DNA of 5,159 nucleotides from positions 1-5,159 of the forward strand of contig PUNB01000144.1 of NCBI GenBank assembly GCA_003552565.1. The letters run 5' to 3'. The DNA comes from Lentisphaerota bacterium. GTDB taxonomy: Bacteria > Verrucomicrobiota > Lentisphaeria > Oligosphaerales > PUNB01. How positions within the stretch are numbered: the stretch's first letter is position 1; each line of letters starts with the position of its first letter. Below are positions 1 to 5,054 of the stretch, in pieces. Under the pieces are notes generated by a model. The model had not been told where the DNA came from. It did no database searches and worked only from the letters and a program-made list of their open reading frames with translations. Made by a program: the position numbers and the translations under genes.

Positions 1-35
1 CCTCTTAATCTTTCGCCCTAATCCATAAAAATGTC

Positions 36-83
36 AAGTCTCACATAAGCTTGTCCGCCAGCGCGATGCGCCGGATACCCCGG
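36..83 (+). repeat. Dispersed repeat, copy A (short, diverged)
   Basis: This stretch begins AAGTCTCACATAAGC and continues through CCGCCA, GCGCGATGCG and CCGGATACCCCGG. The same ordered blocks occur at 4952-5011 (AAGTCCCACATAGGC, CGCCACCGGCGCGAAGCG, CCGGATATCCGG) and, more diverged, at 4826-4880. The alignment needs a few small gaps, mostly between the blocks. Copy A lacks the AGGG-GAGACT end seen in the other two copies. No reading frame is associated with it. The family is inferred from similarity inside this window only. Confidence 0.6.
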
Positions 84-146
84 AACAGAAACAGCGGTTA
101 ACGAGATCGGCGACGATAATGGTAAACGATTATGAGACTCGTGATC

Positions 147-206
147 CGTTCTCGTTCCGCCTGAGGCGGACTGTAGTCAACCGCCAATAACGACGAACGA
201 GGAACG
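147..206. repeat. Imperfect inverted repeat enclosing a small palindrome
   Basis: The left arm CGTTCTCGTTC (147-157) pairs with the right arm GAACGAGGAACG (195-206) over 11 base pairs with a single bulged G at 201. The 37-nt interior begins with the palindrome centred on 163, and the right arm is made of the 7-bp tandem units. Pairing was worked out by eye and no folding energy was calculated. Confidence 0.5.
156..170. repeat. 15-bp palindrome, TCCGCCT-G-AGGCGGA
   Basis: Two perfect 7-bp arms surround a single central base. The sequence at 3779-3793 is its exact reverse complement, which for this near-symmetric word changes only the centre base. A longer relative is at 4903-4922. The three copies lie in three separate intergenic gaps and none lies in a gene. 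In RNA a 1-nt loop is impossible, so the innermost pairs would open. Confidence 0.75.
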
Positions 207-219
207 AAGAACGACGAAC
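192..219. repeat. Four tandem 7-bp units, GANGAAC
   Basis: The four units are GACGAAC, GAGGAAC, GAAGAAC and GACGAAC. They are in perfect 7-bp register and differ only at the third base. The interrupted echo GACAAAC-GACGAAA occurs at 4708-4721, downstream of thiE. Heptanucleotide short tandem repeats between genes are known from filamentous cyanobacteria. Here the tract is intergenic and shows no coding signal. Confidence 0.8.
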
Positions 220-269
220 CTTGTTGTACACAGGCTTGATCTTTTGATTAAGCAAACTAAATTAAAGGG

Positions 270-298
270 TTGATTTTTGACTGTGAAAAAAATAATCG
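270..298 (+). promoter_or_regulatory. Possible promoter of the yajC-secDF operon
   Basis: A TTGATT hexamer (270-275) lies 15-16 nt before an AATAAT/ATAATC hexamer (291-297), inside a clearly AT-rich stretch that ends about 30 nt before the yajC start. Neither box is a strong match to the sigma-70 consensus, and the spacing is slightly short. A second weak pair is TTGATC at 236-241 with TAAATT at 258-263. The position fits a promoter, but the exact boxes are uncertain. Confidence 0.3.
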
Positions 299-326
299 TG
301 ACATTCGACAACCGAGGTAAGTTAAT

Positions 327-707
327 ATGTTGACATTGAATAATTTATTTGGTTTGACCCTGGCTCAGGCGCAGAATGGCGCTGAGGCGCAGCCGGGAGG
401 TCTTATAGGGGCGCTCTTGCCCTTCATTCTGATATTTGTGATAATGTACATGGTGCTGATAAGGCCGCAGCAGAAACGCAACAAGCAGCATCAGGAAATG
501 ATCAAGCGCCTCAAGGCGGGGGACGAAATTGTTACCGCCGGCGGGCTGCATGGACGCATCACCGAGGTTAAGGTCGACAGCGTGATTGTCAAGCTGGCGG
601 AAAATGTCGAGGTGGAGGTGGCTCGTCCCTCGGTTCACACGATTAAAAATCAGGATTCCGAAGAGAGTCCTGAACCTAAGCAGCAACAGAGTGCAAAAAA
701 GAACTGA
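327..707 (+). CDS. yajC: YajC, Sec translocon accessory membrane protein
   Basis: YajC is a small inner-membrane protein that copurifies with SecDF and the SecYEG translocon, and its exact role is not settled. This one has 126 residues, close to the usual 90-120. A hydrophobic segment at residues 26-45 (LIGALLPFILIFVIMYMVLI) is followed directly by RPQQKRNK (46-53), a family hallmark. The cytoplasmic domain then shows LKAGDEIVTAGGLHGRI (62-78), the conserved GD-x-V-x-T-x-GG-x-x-G-x-x block. The C-terminal tail from about residue 107 is low-complexity, rich in E, P, Q and K. The ATG at 327 is supported by GAGG at 314-317 with 9 nt of spacing. secDF begins 26 nt after the stop, so the two are very likely cotranscribed, as is common in bacteria. 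Confidence 0.95.
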   Translation: MLTLNNLFGLTLAQAQNGAEAQPGGLIGALLPFILIFVIMYMVLIRPQQKRNKQHQEMIKRLKAGDEIVTAGGLHGRITEVKVDSVIVKLAENVEVEVARPSVHTIKNQDSEESPEPKQQQSAKKN

Positions 708-733
708 ATTATAAAGAGGCAAGTCAGGGAAAT

Positions 734-3373
734 ATGAAGAAGTCTTTAATTTGGCGTTTCGGGATTCTAATCGCTATTATGGCGGCCTGGACCTGGTCTT
801 TTTTTCCTTTGCGGGATCAGGATTTTTTTGATACTTTCGAGGAACTGGCCGAGTCCAGGATCGAAGAGTATCGCCAGGCGCTTGAAGAAGCGGAAACCGA
901 TGATGAGCGCGAGCGCTACACGCGGCTTGTGGAAGATTATGAACGAGTTCTCTCCGAGGCGCGCGAATTGATCGAAGAAGATAACGATATCAGTGCTCCT
1001 TCCGTGGCCATGGACCACGCCGCCCGCGGGACAGAAGACCGTCAGGGGGTGCTGCTGCACCGTTATATCGATGTACCGACCATACCCGAGGCCGACAACA
1101 GCACCGTCATCAGCCGGGTGCGGCAAAGAGCTTCCGGCCGCTTGCGACTGGGACTTGACTTAATGGGGGGAACGGAGTTTATCATTGGCTTTTCCTCGGA
1201 TGAAGTCCCAAGCGACCGTTCGGTGGAGGAAGTACGCGATCAGATAGCTGAAATTCTGCGTAACCGTATTGACCACCTGGGGGTGGTGGAGCCGGAGATT
1301 GTTCCTGCCGGAGACACTTCAATTTCAGTAAGCATGCCGTTGCTTAGTGAAGACCGTAAGGCGGAGATACGCGAAACCCTGCGCCAGCCGGCTCAGCTTA
1401 AATTTCATCTGGTGCATGAAGACAACGAGGAATTAGTTCGTCAGTATGAAGAATACCGGGCCGGAGAGAGAGACAGCTTTGATATTGAGCCCCGTTGGGA
1501 ATATGCCACGATGGTCGAAGAACGTCCCGACGGCCAGGTTGTGGAGCAGGGGCTGTTTATCACGCGCCGGCCCAGCCGGGTTCGGGGAGAAGACGTGCGT
1601 CGCGCCTCACCAACGGTTGATCAGATGGGCAATTTTGAAGTCAGTCTCCAGTTCAATGCCCGCGGCCGGCGGGATTTTGCCGAAGTAACCAGTGAGTATG
1701 TCGGCCGGCGTCTGGCGATCGTTCTGGACGGCACGGTATACAGCGCTCCCAGGATTAACGAACCGATCACCGGCGGCAGTGCTTCGATAAGCGGCCGTTT
1801 CGGGCCTGAAGAAGCCAACCGTCTGGCCAGTGTTATCGCTTCCGGCAATCTGCCGGTGGCGATCCAGATCGACAGTGAATTCGGCACTGACCCCACCCTG
1901 GGGGCCGACTCAATCCGCAGCGGCGTTATCGCGGCGATTATCGGTATGGTGCTGGTGGGTCTCTTCATGATCGCTTACTATCGAGTGGCGGGAGTGATCG
2001 CCGTGCTGGCGCTCTTCGCTGATATTGTGCTGGTGCTGGGCACCCTTGCTTTGCTGGGCGCCACTCTGACCTTGCCGGGAATCGCCGGAATTATTCTGAC
2101 TATCGGTATGGCGGTTGACGCTAATGTGCTGATATTCGAGAGAATCCGCGAGGAACGGGAAAACGGCAAGTCTTTGGCCAACGCTATTTCGGCCGGATAT
2201 CGGCGCGCTTTTGTTACTATATTTGACGCTAATCTGACCACTTTGATCAGTGCCGTCGTGCTGATGCGCTTCGGCACCGGCCCGATCCGGGGATTCGCGG
2301 TTACTTTGGGGATCGGGGTGGTTTGCAGTATGTTTACCGCTCTGTTTATGACTAGGTTTATGTTTGATCTTCTCCTTTACTGGGGACGGCTGAAGAAGCT
2401 TTCCATGGCGGTGTTCGCCAGGAATACCGCTATTCCATTCCTGAGTGTGCGTAAGATAGCTGCCACGGTATCTGTGATTCTGGTGATTGTCTGTATCGGC
2501 GGTGCTCTCTGGCGCGGCAGTGACATACTCGGCATTGATTTCGCCGGCGGTACTTCCATGACCTTCCGGATTCCGGCGGCACAGGAAGAGGACATGCCGG
2601 CGGTTGGCGATATTCGCGATTTTATGCAGGAACAAGGCTACGACAATGTGCGGGTGAGCTATAAATATACTGGCGCTCAGGAGCCGCATCTGGAGGTGAT
2701 CTTTCCCGAGGATGCCGATGGGGAAGCGGGAATTCCGCTGGAAGAATTGCGTCAGGAACTGATGGCAGAGTTCCCGGAAGTTGATTTTGAACACGCCCAG
2801 ACGGTAAGCGTCGGCAGTATGGTTGGCGGTGAATTTCAGCGGCGCGGCATAATCGCGGCGGGTCTGGTGGCGATCGCGGTGGTTATTTATATTTCTTTCC
2901 GTTTTGAACTTTCTTACGCAGTCGCCTCGGTCGTGGCCCTGCTGCATGATGTGATCATTGCAGCGGGCGTTTTCCTGCTCTTCGGCAGGGAATTGACGCT
3001 GCCGGTGCTGGCGGCGCTGCTGGCGATCATGGGATATTCGCTGAATGACACGATTGTTCTGTTCGATCGTATTCGGGAGGATATCGGTCTGCTGCGAGGG
3101 AAAACCTACGGGCAGATCATTAATATCAGCATTAACCAGGTATTGTCCCGAACCATTCTCACTTCGGTAACCACCCTGCTGGTGGCTCTCAGCCTTTTCC
3201 TCTTCGGCGGCGGTGCGATCAATGACTTCGCTTTCGTTATTGTAGTCGGTGTGCTGATCGGCACTTATTCCTCGGTGTTCATCGCCAGTTCCATGGTGGC
3301 GACCTGGCATAAACCGACCACTGTGCCGGAAGACCGTCCGGAACCGGCTATTGCTCAGGAAAGCCGAGCTTGA
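734..3373 (+). CDS. secDF: SecDF, fused proton-driven protein-export subunit
   Basis: SecD and SecF are fused in one 879-residue chain. The protein couples proton flow to late steps of Sec export at the inner membrane. The SecD half has TM1 (about 8-26), a large periplasmic P1 domain with GLDLMGG (140-146), then TM2-TM6 (about 395-547) with TLPGIAGIILTIGMAVDAN (446-464). A linker (548-573) leads to the SecF half: TM7 (574-592), GIDFAGGT (600-607), periplasmic P4 to about 700, and TM8-TM12. Acidic D462 and D772 plus R806 match Asp340, Asp637 and Arg671, the proton-path residues of Thermus SecDF; the D772-R806 spacing of 34 is identical. Residues 31-82 form an extra acidic predicted coiled coil right after TM1, which partly explains why the chain exceeds the roughly 735 residues of Thermus and Bacillus SecDF. 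The ATG start has AGGGA at 726-730, closely spaced, with GAGG (716-719) further upstream. Confidence 0.98.
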   Translation: MKKSLIWRFGILIAIMAAWTWSFFPLRDQDFFDTFEELAESRIEEYRQALEEAETDDERERYTRLVEDYERVLSEARELIEEDNDISAPSVAMDHAARGTEDRQGVLLHRYIDVPTIPEADNSTVISRVRQRASGRLRLGLDLMGGTEFIIGFSSDEVPSDRSVEEVRDQIAEILRNRIDHLGVVEPEIVPAGDTSISVSMPLLSEDRKAEIRETLRQPAQLKFHLVHEDNEELVRQYEEYRAGERDSFDIEPRWEYATMVEERPDGQVVEQGLFITRRPSRVRGEDVRRASPTVDQMGNFEVSLQFNARGRRDFAEVTSEYVGRRLAIVLDGTVYSAPRINEPITGGSASISGRFGPEEANRLASVIASGNLPVAIQIDSEFGTDPTLGADSIRSGVIAAIIGMVLVGLFMIAYYRVAGVIAVLALFADIVLVLGTLALLGATLTLPGIAGIILTIGMAVDANVLIFERIREERENGKSLANAISAGYRRAFVTIFDANLTTLISAVVLMRFGTGPIRGFAVTLGIGVVCSMFTALFMTRFMFDLLLYWGRLKKLSMAVFARNTAIPFLSVRKIAATVSVILVIVCIGGALWRGSDILGIDFAGGTSMTFRIPAAQEEDMPAVGDIRDFMQEQGYDNVRVSYKYTGAQEPHLEVIFPEDADGEAGIPLEELRQELMAEFPEVDFEHAQTVSVGSMVGGEFQRRGIIAAGLVAIAVVIYISFRFELSYAVASVVALLHDVIIAAGVFLLFGRELTLPVLAALLAIMGYSLNDTIVLFDRIREDIGLLRGKTYGQIINISINQVLSRTILTSVTTLLVALSLFLFGGGAINDFAFVIVVGVLIGTYSSVFIASSMVATWHKPTTVPEDRPEPAIAQESRA

Positions 3374-3495
3374 AGGAAGCCTTGAGTTTCCGAAGCAGAG
3401 AATGGCTGGAAAGTCTCTGATGCATTTGGTTTTATCGATACCTCCTGTTAATAATTTTGATCGGGTTGTAAAAATGGCGACTTTGTTATTATCGT

Positions 3496-3526
3496 TTAAG
3501 CGGGTAGGTTAAGCGGGTAGGTTAAG
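3496..3526. repeat. 13-bp tandem repeat, 2.4 copies
   Basis: The unit TTAAGCGGGTAGG occurs at 3496-3508 and 3509-3521 without mismatch, followed by the first five bases of a third unit (3522-3526). It lies 123 bp after the secDF stop and is not in a reading frame of note. The identity of the two units suggests recent duplication or slippage. Confidence 0.85.
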
Positions 3527-3588
3527 TGTGTTTGAGCAAGGGTGGCGGCTAAGAAAGCGATTAAGTGTATTAGGGTGTTCCTCTCTCT

Positions 3589-3636
3589 AGACCCCATGCA
3601 AAAAAGAATCGCGTGAGACATTTTCGCATGGGGTCT
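3589..3636. repeat. Inverted repeat with 11-bp perfect arms
   Basis: AGACCCCATGC (3589-3599) is the exact reverse complement of GCATGGGGTCT (3626-3636). After one A-C mismatch, four more A-T pairs (3601-3604 with 3621-3624) extend the stem and leave a 16-nt loop. No T-run follows, so it does not look like an intrinsic terminator, although it could block 3' exonucleases at the end of the secDF message. A second stem, GTGAGAC (3613-3619) with GTCTCAC (3633-3639), uses part of the same right arm, so the two would be mutually exclusive in RNA. Confidence 0.75.
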
Positions 3637-3734
3637 CACTTCAACATCCTCTTAATTCCATCCTTCATCTCACACTTACTTGGATACGCTTAAACCACTA
3701 TCTTTATCGGTCTCGCTAGGGGGTGTTCGGAAAG

Positions 3735-3770
3735 GGTTTTATGGTCTATACACGCACGAATAATAAAACC
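3735..3770. repeat. AT-rich inverted repeat, 8-bp arms
   Basis: GGTTTTAT (3735-3742) and ATAAAACC (3763-3770) are perfect reverse complements with a 20-nt loop. An outer CTAGG (3716-3720) could instead pair with CCTAG (3769-3773). Arms this short can arise by chance, so this is noted mainly as part of the hairpin cluster. Confidence 0.45.
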
Positions 3771-3778
3771 TAGTCTTG

Positions 3779-3793
3779 TCCGCCTCAGGCGGA
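3779..3793. repeat. 15-bp palindrome, TCCGCCT-C-AGGCGGA
   Basis: This is the exact reverse complement of the palindrome at 156-170, so both copies share 7-bp arms and differ only in the centre base. The matching base just outside (GTCCGCC here, AGGCGGAC in the first copy) extends the identity to 16 bp. Such short GC-rich palindromes scattered between genes suggest a small dispersed repeat family. Confidence 0.75.
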
Positions 3794-3841
3794 TCTCGCT
3801 CCTTGTCTGGTTTTCTTTCGATTCCTCTTTTTTTGGACTAA

Positions 3842-3865
3842 GTGCGAGACAAGGTGCGAGACAAG
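3842..3865. repeat. 12-bp tandem repeat, two copies
   Basis: GTGCGAGACAAG is present twice without mismatch (3842-3853 and 3854-3865), followed by GTGAGCAC. CCTTGTCT at 3801-3808 is the reverse complement of AGACAAGG inside each unit, so either unit could pair back with it. The unit contains GCGAGAC, the reverse complement of the GTCTCGC that recurs at 3710-3716 and 3905-3911. Confidence 0.8.
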
Positions 3866-3903
3866 GTGAGCACAAAATTAGGCCTCAACCCCTTTTCGCG
3901 GAG

Positions 3904-3930
3904 GGTCTCGCTAGACCATCCCATGGGATG
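3904..3930. repeat. Abutting hairpin and perfect 14-bp palindrome
   Basis: GGTCT-CGCT-AGACC (3904-3917) forms a 5-bp stem with a tetraloop. It shares its last base with CATCCCATGGGATG (3917-3930), a perfect 14-bp palindrome. The palindrome ends 95 bp before the thiE start, where an operator could lie, but no regulator is encoded here and binding is only a possibility. GGTCTCGCTAG is also present exactly at 3709-3719. Confidence 0.6.
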
Positions 3931-3965
3931 CTTGTGAATTCAAAATTAACTGTTCTGATACCTGA

Positions 3966-3981
3966 AGCCTGAAACCAGGCT
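3966..3981 (+). repeat. Small 6-bp stem-loop upstream of thiE
   Basis: AGCCTG (3966-3971), loop AAAC, and CAGGCT (3976-3981) form a perfect 6-bp stem. It ends 44 nt before the thiE start codon and has no T-run after it. If the thiE transcript begins further upstream, this hairpin would be in its leader. The surrounding sequence does not carry the conserved elements of a TPP riboswitch. Confidence 0.4.
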
Positions 3982-4025
3982 GTTACCCACAAAATCTAAG
4001 CAAAACTATTAGCAACCCATTCGTT

Positions 4026-4685
4026 TTGAGAAAGATCCAAGATTTTGACCCGCGCTTATATCTAGCCACTGATCCGGCCTTTATCCCTTGCCGTGAACCA
4101 GCCGCTTTCGTGGATATTCTGGAGCCTTGCCTGGCTCAGGGATGCACAGTTCTGCAATTACGGCTGAAAGCAACTCCCGCCCGCGTCGCCTATGAAATCG
4201 CTTTGCGGGTGCGTGAATTGACGCGCCGCCATCAAATTCCCTTGATCTTGAATGATCGTGTTGATCTGGCATTGGCAGTGGAGGCTGATGGAGTGCATCT
4301 CGGACGGTCGGACATGCCCCTGGAGGCGGCCAGGCGATTGATGGGCGGGGGGATTGTCGGTTATTCCGTCAATCAGCCGGAACATCTGCAATACGCCCGA
4401 GAAGCAGGTGCTGATTATGTCGGCGCGGGGCCGGTGTTCGCCACCGGCACCAAGCAGGATACAGGTGGAGTGCTGGGCCTCTCCGGCTTGAGTGCCCTGG
4501 CGGAAAGGGCCGACATGCCTGTTGTTGCCATTGGCGGAATCAATTCCGTTAACGCGGCGGAGGCGATCAGGGCTGGAGCTAATGGGGTATGTGTGATCTC
4601 CGCCGTGCTGGCGGCGGTCGATCCCGGTGCCGCGGCGGCGGAATTACGACATCATGTCGATTCGGCTTCGCGGATTGCGGGGTGA
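4026..4685 (+). CDS. thiE: ThiE, thiamine-phosphate synthase
   Basis: ThiE is a cytoplasmic TIM-barrel enzyme that couples hydroxymethylpyrimidine diphosphate to thiazole phosphate, giving thiamine phosphate and pyrophosphate. The 219 residues match the family length (about 210-225). Q44, R46 and K48 (QLRLK), N76-D77 (LNDRVDLALA), D96 (HLGRSD), S114, and T140, T142 and K143 (ATGTK) correspond in order and spacing to Gln57, Arg59, Lys61, Asn92, Asp93, Asp112, Ser130, Thr156, Thr158 and Lys159 of the Bacillus subtilis enzyme. AIGGI (168-172) and the GANGVCVIS phosphate-binding strand (184-192) complete it. This active-site set argues against the paralogue TenI. The start is a TTG: no ATG or GTG lies between the upstream in-frame stop (3963) and LYLATDPA (residue 11), where the conserved fold begins. 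No clear ribosome binding site precedes it, so expression may be low. It stands alone, with no other thi gene in the window. Confidence 0.93.
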   Translation: MRKIQDFDPRLYLATDPAFIPCREPAAFVDILEPCLAQGCTVLQLRLKATPARVAYEIALRVRELTRRHQIPLILNDRVDLALAVEADGVHLGRSDMPLEAARRLMGGGIVGYSVNQPEHLQYAREAGADYVGAGPVFATGTKQDTGGVLGLSGLSALAERADMPVVAIGGINSVNAAEAIRAGANGVCVISAVLAAVDPGAAAAELRHHVDSASRIAG

Positions 4686-4750
4686 TGAGTGCTGGAGTTT
4701 TTTATTCGACAAACGACGAAACCAGAGCGGGATGTTTTTGCCGAAAATAA

Positions 4751-4778
4751 TGAATATTGAATTCTGAATGTTGAGTTT
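4751..4778. repeat. Four tandem 7-bp units, TGAATNN
   Basis: TGAATAT, TGAATTC, TGAATGT and TGAGTTT follow one another in exact 7-bp register. The first five bases are constant in three units and the fourth has one change (TGAGT). The sequence is unrelated to the GC-rich GANGAAC units at 192-219, yet it has the same period and copy number. Confidence 0.7.
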
Positions 4779-4800
4779 CGGCCAGACGTGTCAGTTTCGC

Positions 4801-4821
4801 TTCAAAAATCACCATTCAAAA
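4801..4821. repeat. 7-bp phased TTCAAAA units
   Basis: TTCAAAA occurs at 4801-4807 and again at 4815-4821, exactly 14 bp apart, with one degenerate 7-mer (ATCACCA) in between. ATTCAAAATT, which overlaps the second unit, is also at 3938-3947. This may be a decayed remnant of a longer heptamer tract. With only two intact units, chance cannot be excluded. Confidence 0.45.
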
Positions 4822-4825
4822 TTGT

Positions 4826-4880
4826 GTTTCATATAAGCCTCGCCCTCGGGGCAAAGCGCCTGTGCTCCGAGAGGGAGACT
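4826..4880 (+). repeat. Dispersed repeat, copy B (diverged)
   Basis: The block order is TTTCATATAAGCC, CGCC, GGGGCAAAGCGCC, CTCCGAG and AGGGAGACT. It parallels copy C (TCCCACATAGGCC, CGCC, GGCGCGAAGCG, ATCCGG, AGGGTGAGACT) block for block, with substitutions and small length differences. Copies B and C have the same orientation and start about 126 bp apart. The repeat has no coding capacity. Confidence 0.6.
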
Positions 4881-4902
4881 TTGACTGTCCCCCAAGGTCA
4901 GT

Positions 4903-4922
4903 GTCCCGCCTGAAGGCGGGAC
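4903..4922. repeat. 20-bp palindrome, 9-bp arms GTCCCGCCT/AGGCGGGAC
   Basis: Two perfect 9-bp arms flank the dinucleotide GA. The arms differ from those of the palindromes at 156-170 and 3779-3793 by one extra C/G pair and contain the same CCGCCT/AGGCGG core. It sits between dispersed-repeat copies B and C. As RNA the closing pairs would open to make a loop. No T-run follows, so it is not a typical terminator. Confidence 0.75.
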
Positions 4923-4951
4923 TCCGGCAGTTTAACGTGCTCAACAAGGCG

Positions 4952-5011
4952 AAGTCCCACATAGGCCCCGCCACCGGCGCGAAGCGAGCCGGATATCCGG
5001 AGGGTGAGACT
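4952..5011 (+). repeat. Dispersed repeat, copy C (longest, most structured)
   Basis: This copy runs from AAGTCCCACATAGGC to AGGGTGAGACT. It contains CCGGC (4974-4978) facing GCCGG (4988-4992) and, overlapping the second arm, the perfect 12-bp palindrome CCGGATATCCGG (4989-5000). Copy A shares AAGTC-CACATA and CCGGATA-CCGG with it, and copy B shares the AGGG-GAGACT end. Function is unknown. Confidence 0.65.
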
Positions 5012-5036
5012 GGGTTACGGGCAATACATCTGGAGC

Positions 5037-5054
5037 GTCCGCGTCCTCGCGGGC
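5037..5054. repeat. GC-rich hairpin, 7-bp stem with TCCT loop
   Basis: GTCCGCG (5037-5043) pairs with CGCGGGC (5048-5054), including one G-T pair, around the tetraloop TCCT. It is preceded by TGGAGC. I recall GGAGCG-type GC hairpins as common intergenic repeats in Verrucomicrobia-like genomes, but this is memory and not shown by the window itself. Confidence 0.45.

Larger units (their letters stand above)
1..326. other. Intergenic region upstream of yajC, repeat-bearing
   Basis: No credible reading frame is seen here on either strand. From left to right it contains copy A of a dispersed GC-rich repeat (36-83), a 15-bp palindrome (156-170) nested in a larger imperfect stem (147-206), four tandem 7-bp units (192-219), and an AT-rich stretch (about 236-310) just before yajC. 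The AT-rich stretch is where the yajC-secDF promoter would be expected. Whether another gene ends to the left of the window cannot be seen. Confidence 0.75.
3374..4025. other. 652-bp intergenic region between secDF and thiE
   Basis: I see no convincing gene here; the open frames are short, lack ribosome binding sites and run through repeats. The block holds a 13-bp tandem repeat (3496-3526), a long-armed hairpin (3589-3636), an AT-rich inverted repeat (3735-3770), a GC palindrome (3779-3793), a 12-bp tandem repeat (3842-3865), an adjoining hairpin and palindrome (3904-3930), and a small hairpin (3966-3981). No classic hairpin-plus-T-run terminator is visible after secDF. A thiE promoter should lie in the right part, but no boxes are convincing. 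The right part also contains ATTCAAAATT (3938-3947), which recurs at 4814-4823 after thiE. Confidence 0.75.

Noticed and set aside
1910..3310. Long open frame on the - strand opposite secDF (466 codons)
   Set aside because: It lies entirely inside the well-supported secDF gene, its translation is extremely rich in H, Q, R and N with no recognisable domain, and it is best explained as a codon-bias shadow.
3373..3460. Intrinsic terminator after secDF
   Set aside because: Only weak, mutually competing stems (for example CAGAGA at 3396-3401 with TCTCTG at 3414-3419) are present and no T-run follows them.
3542..3616. 24-codon GTG-started frame (MAAKKAIKCIRVFLSLDP...)
   Set aside because: It ends inside the loop of the 11-bp inverted repeat, has a poor ribosome binding site, and nothing supports translation.
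1..3656. CCTCTTAAT at 1-9 and 3648-3656 as a repeat boundary or attachment site
   Set aside because: Only 9 bp match and the flanking sequences do not align; chance is sufficient, and no integrase is present.
3496..3865. CRISPR array
   Set aside because: The direct repeats are 12-13 bp, head to tail with no spacers, and occur only about twice each.
3690..3875. 61-codon frame on the - strand between secDF and thiE
   Set aside because: It spans the tandem 12-mer, a palindrome and an AT-rich inverted repeat, and its product is low-complexity without a domain.
3931..4025. TPP riboswitch upstream of thiE
   Set aside because: Fragments such as CTGATACCTGAAGCCTG look vaguely similar, but the conserved CTGAGA element and the CTGATCTGG...GCGNAGGGA element are not present in the right order.
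4026..4685. TenI (thiazole tautomerase) instead of ThiE
   Set aside because: The complete ThiE active-site set (QxRxK, ND, metal-binding D96, S114, T-G-T-K) is present at the family spacing, so ThiE is the better call.
4685..4750. 21-codon frame whose ATG overlaps the thiE stop (TGATG)
   Set aside because: The overlap resembles translational coupling, but the peptide is very short, unrecognised, cysteine-containing without a pattern, and ends right before a repeat tract.
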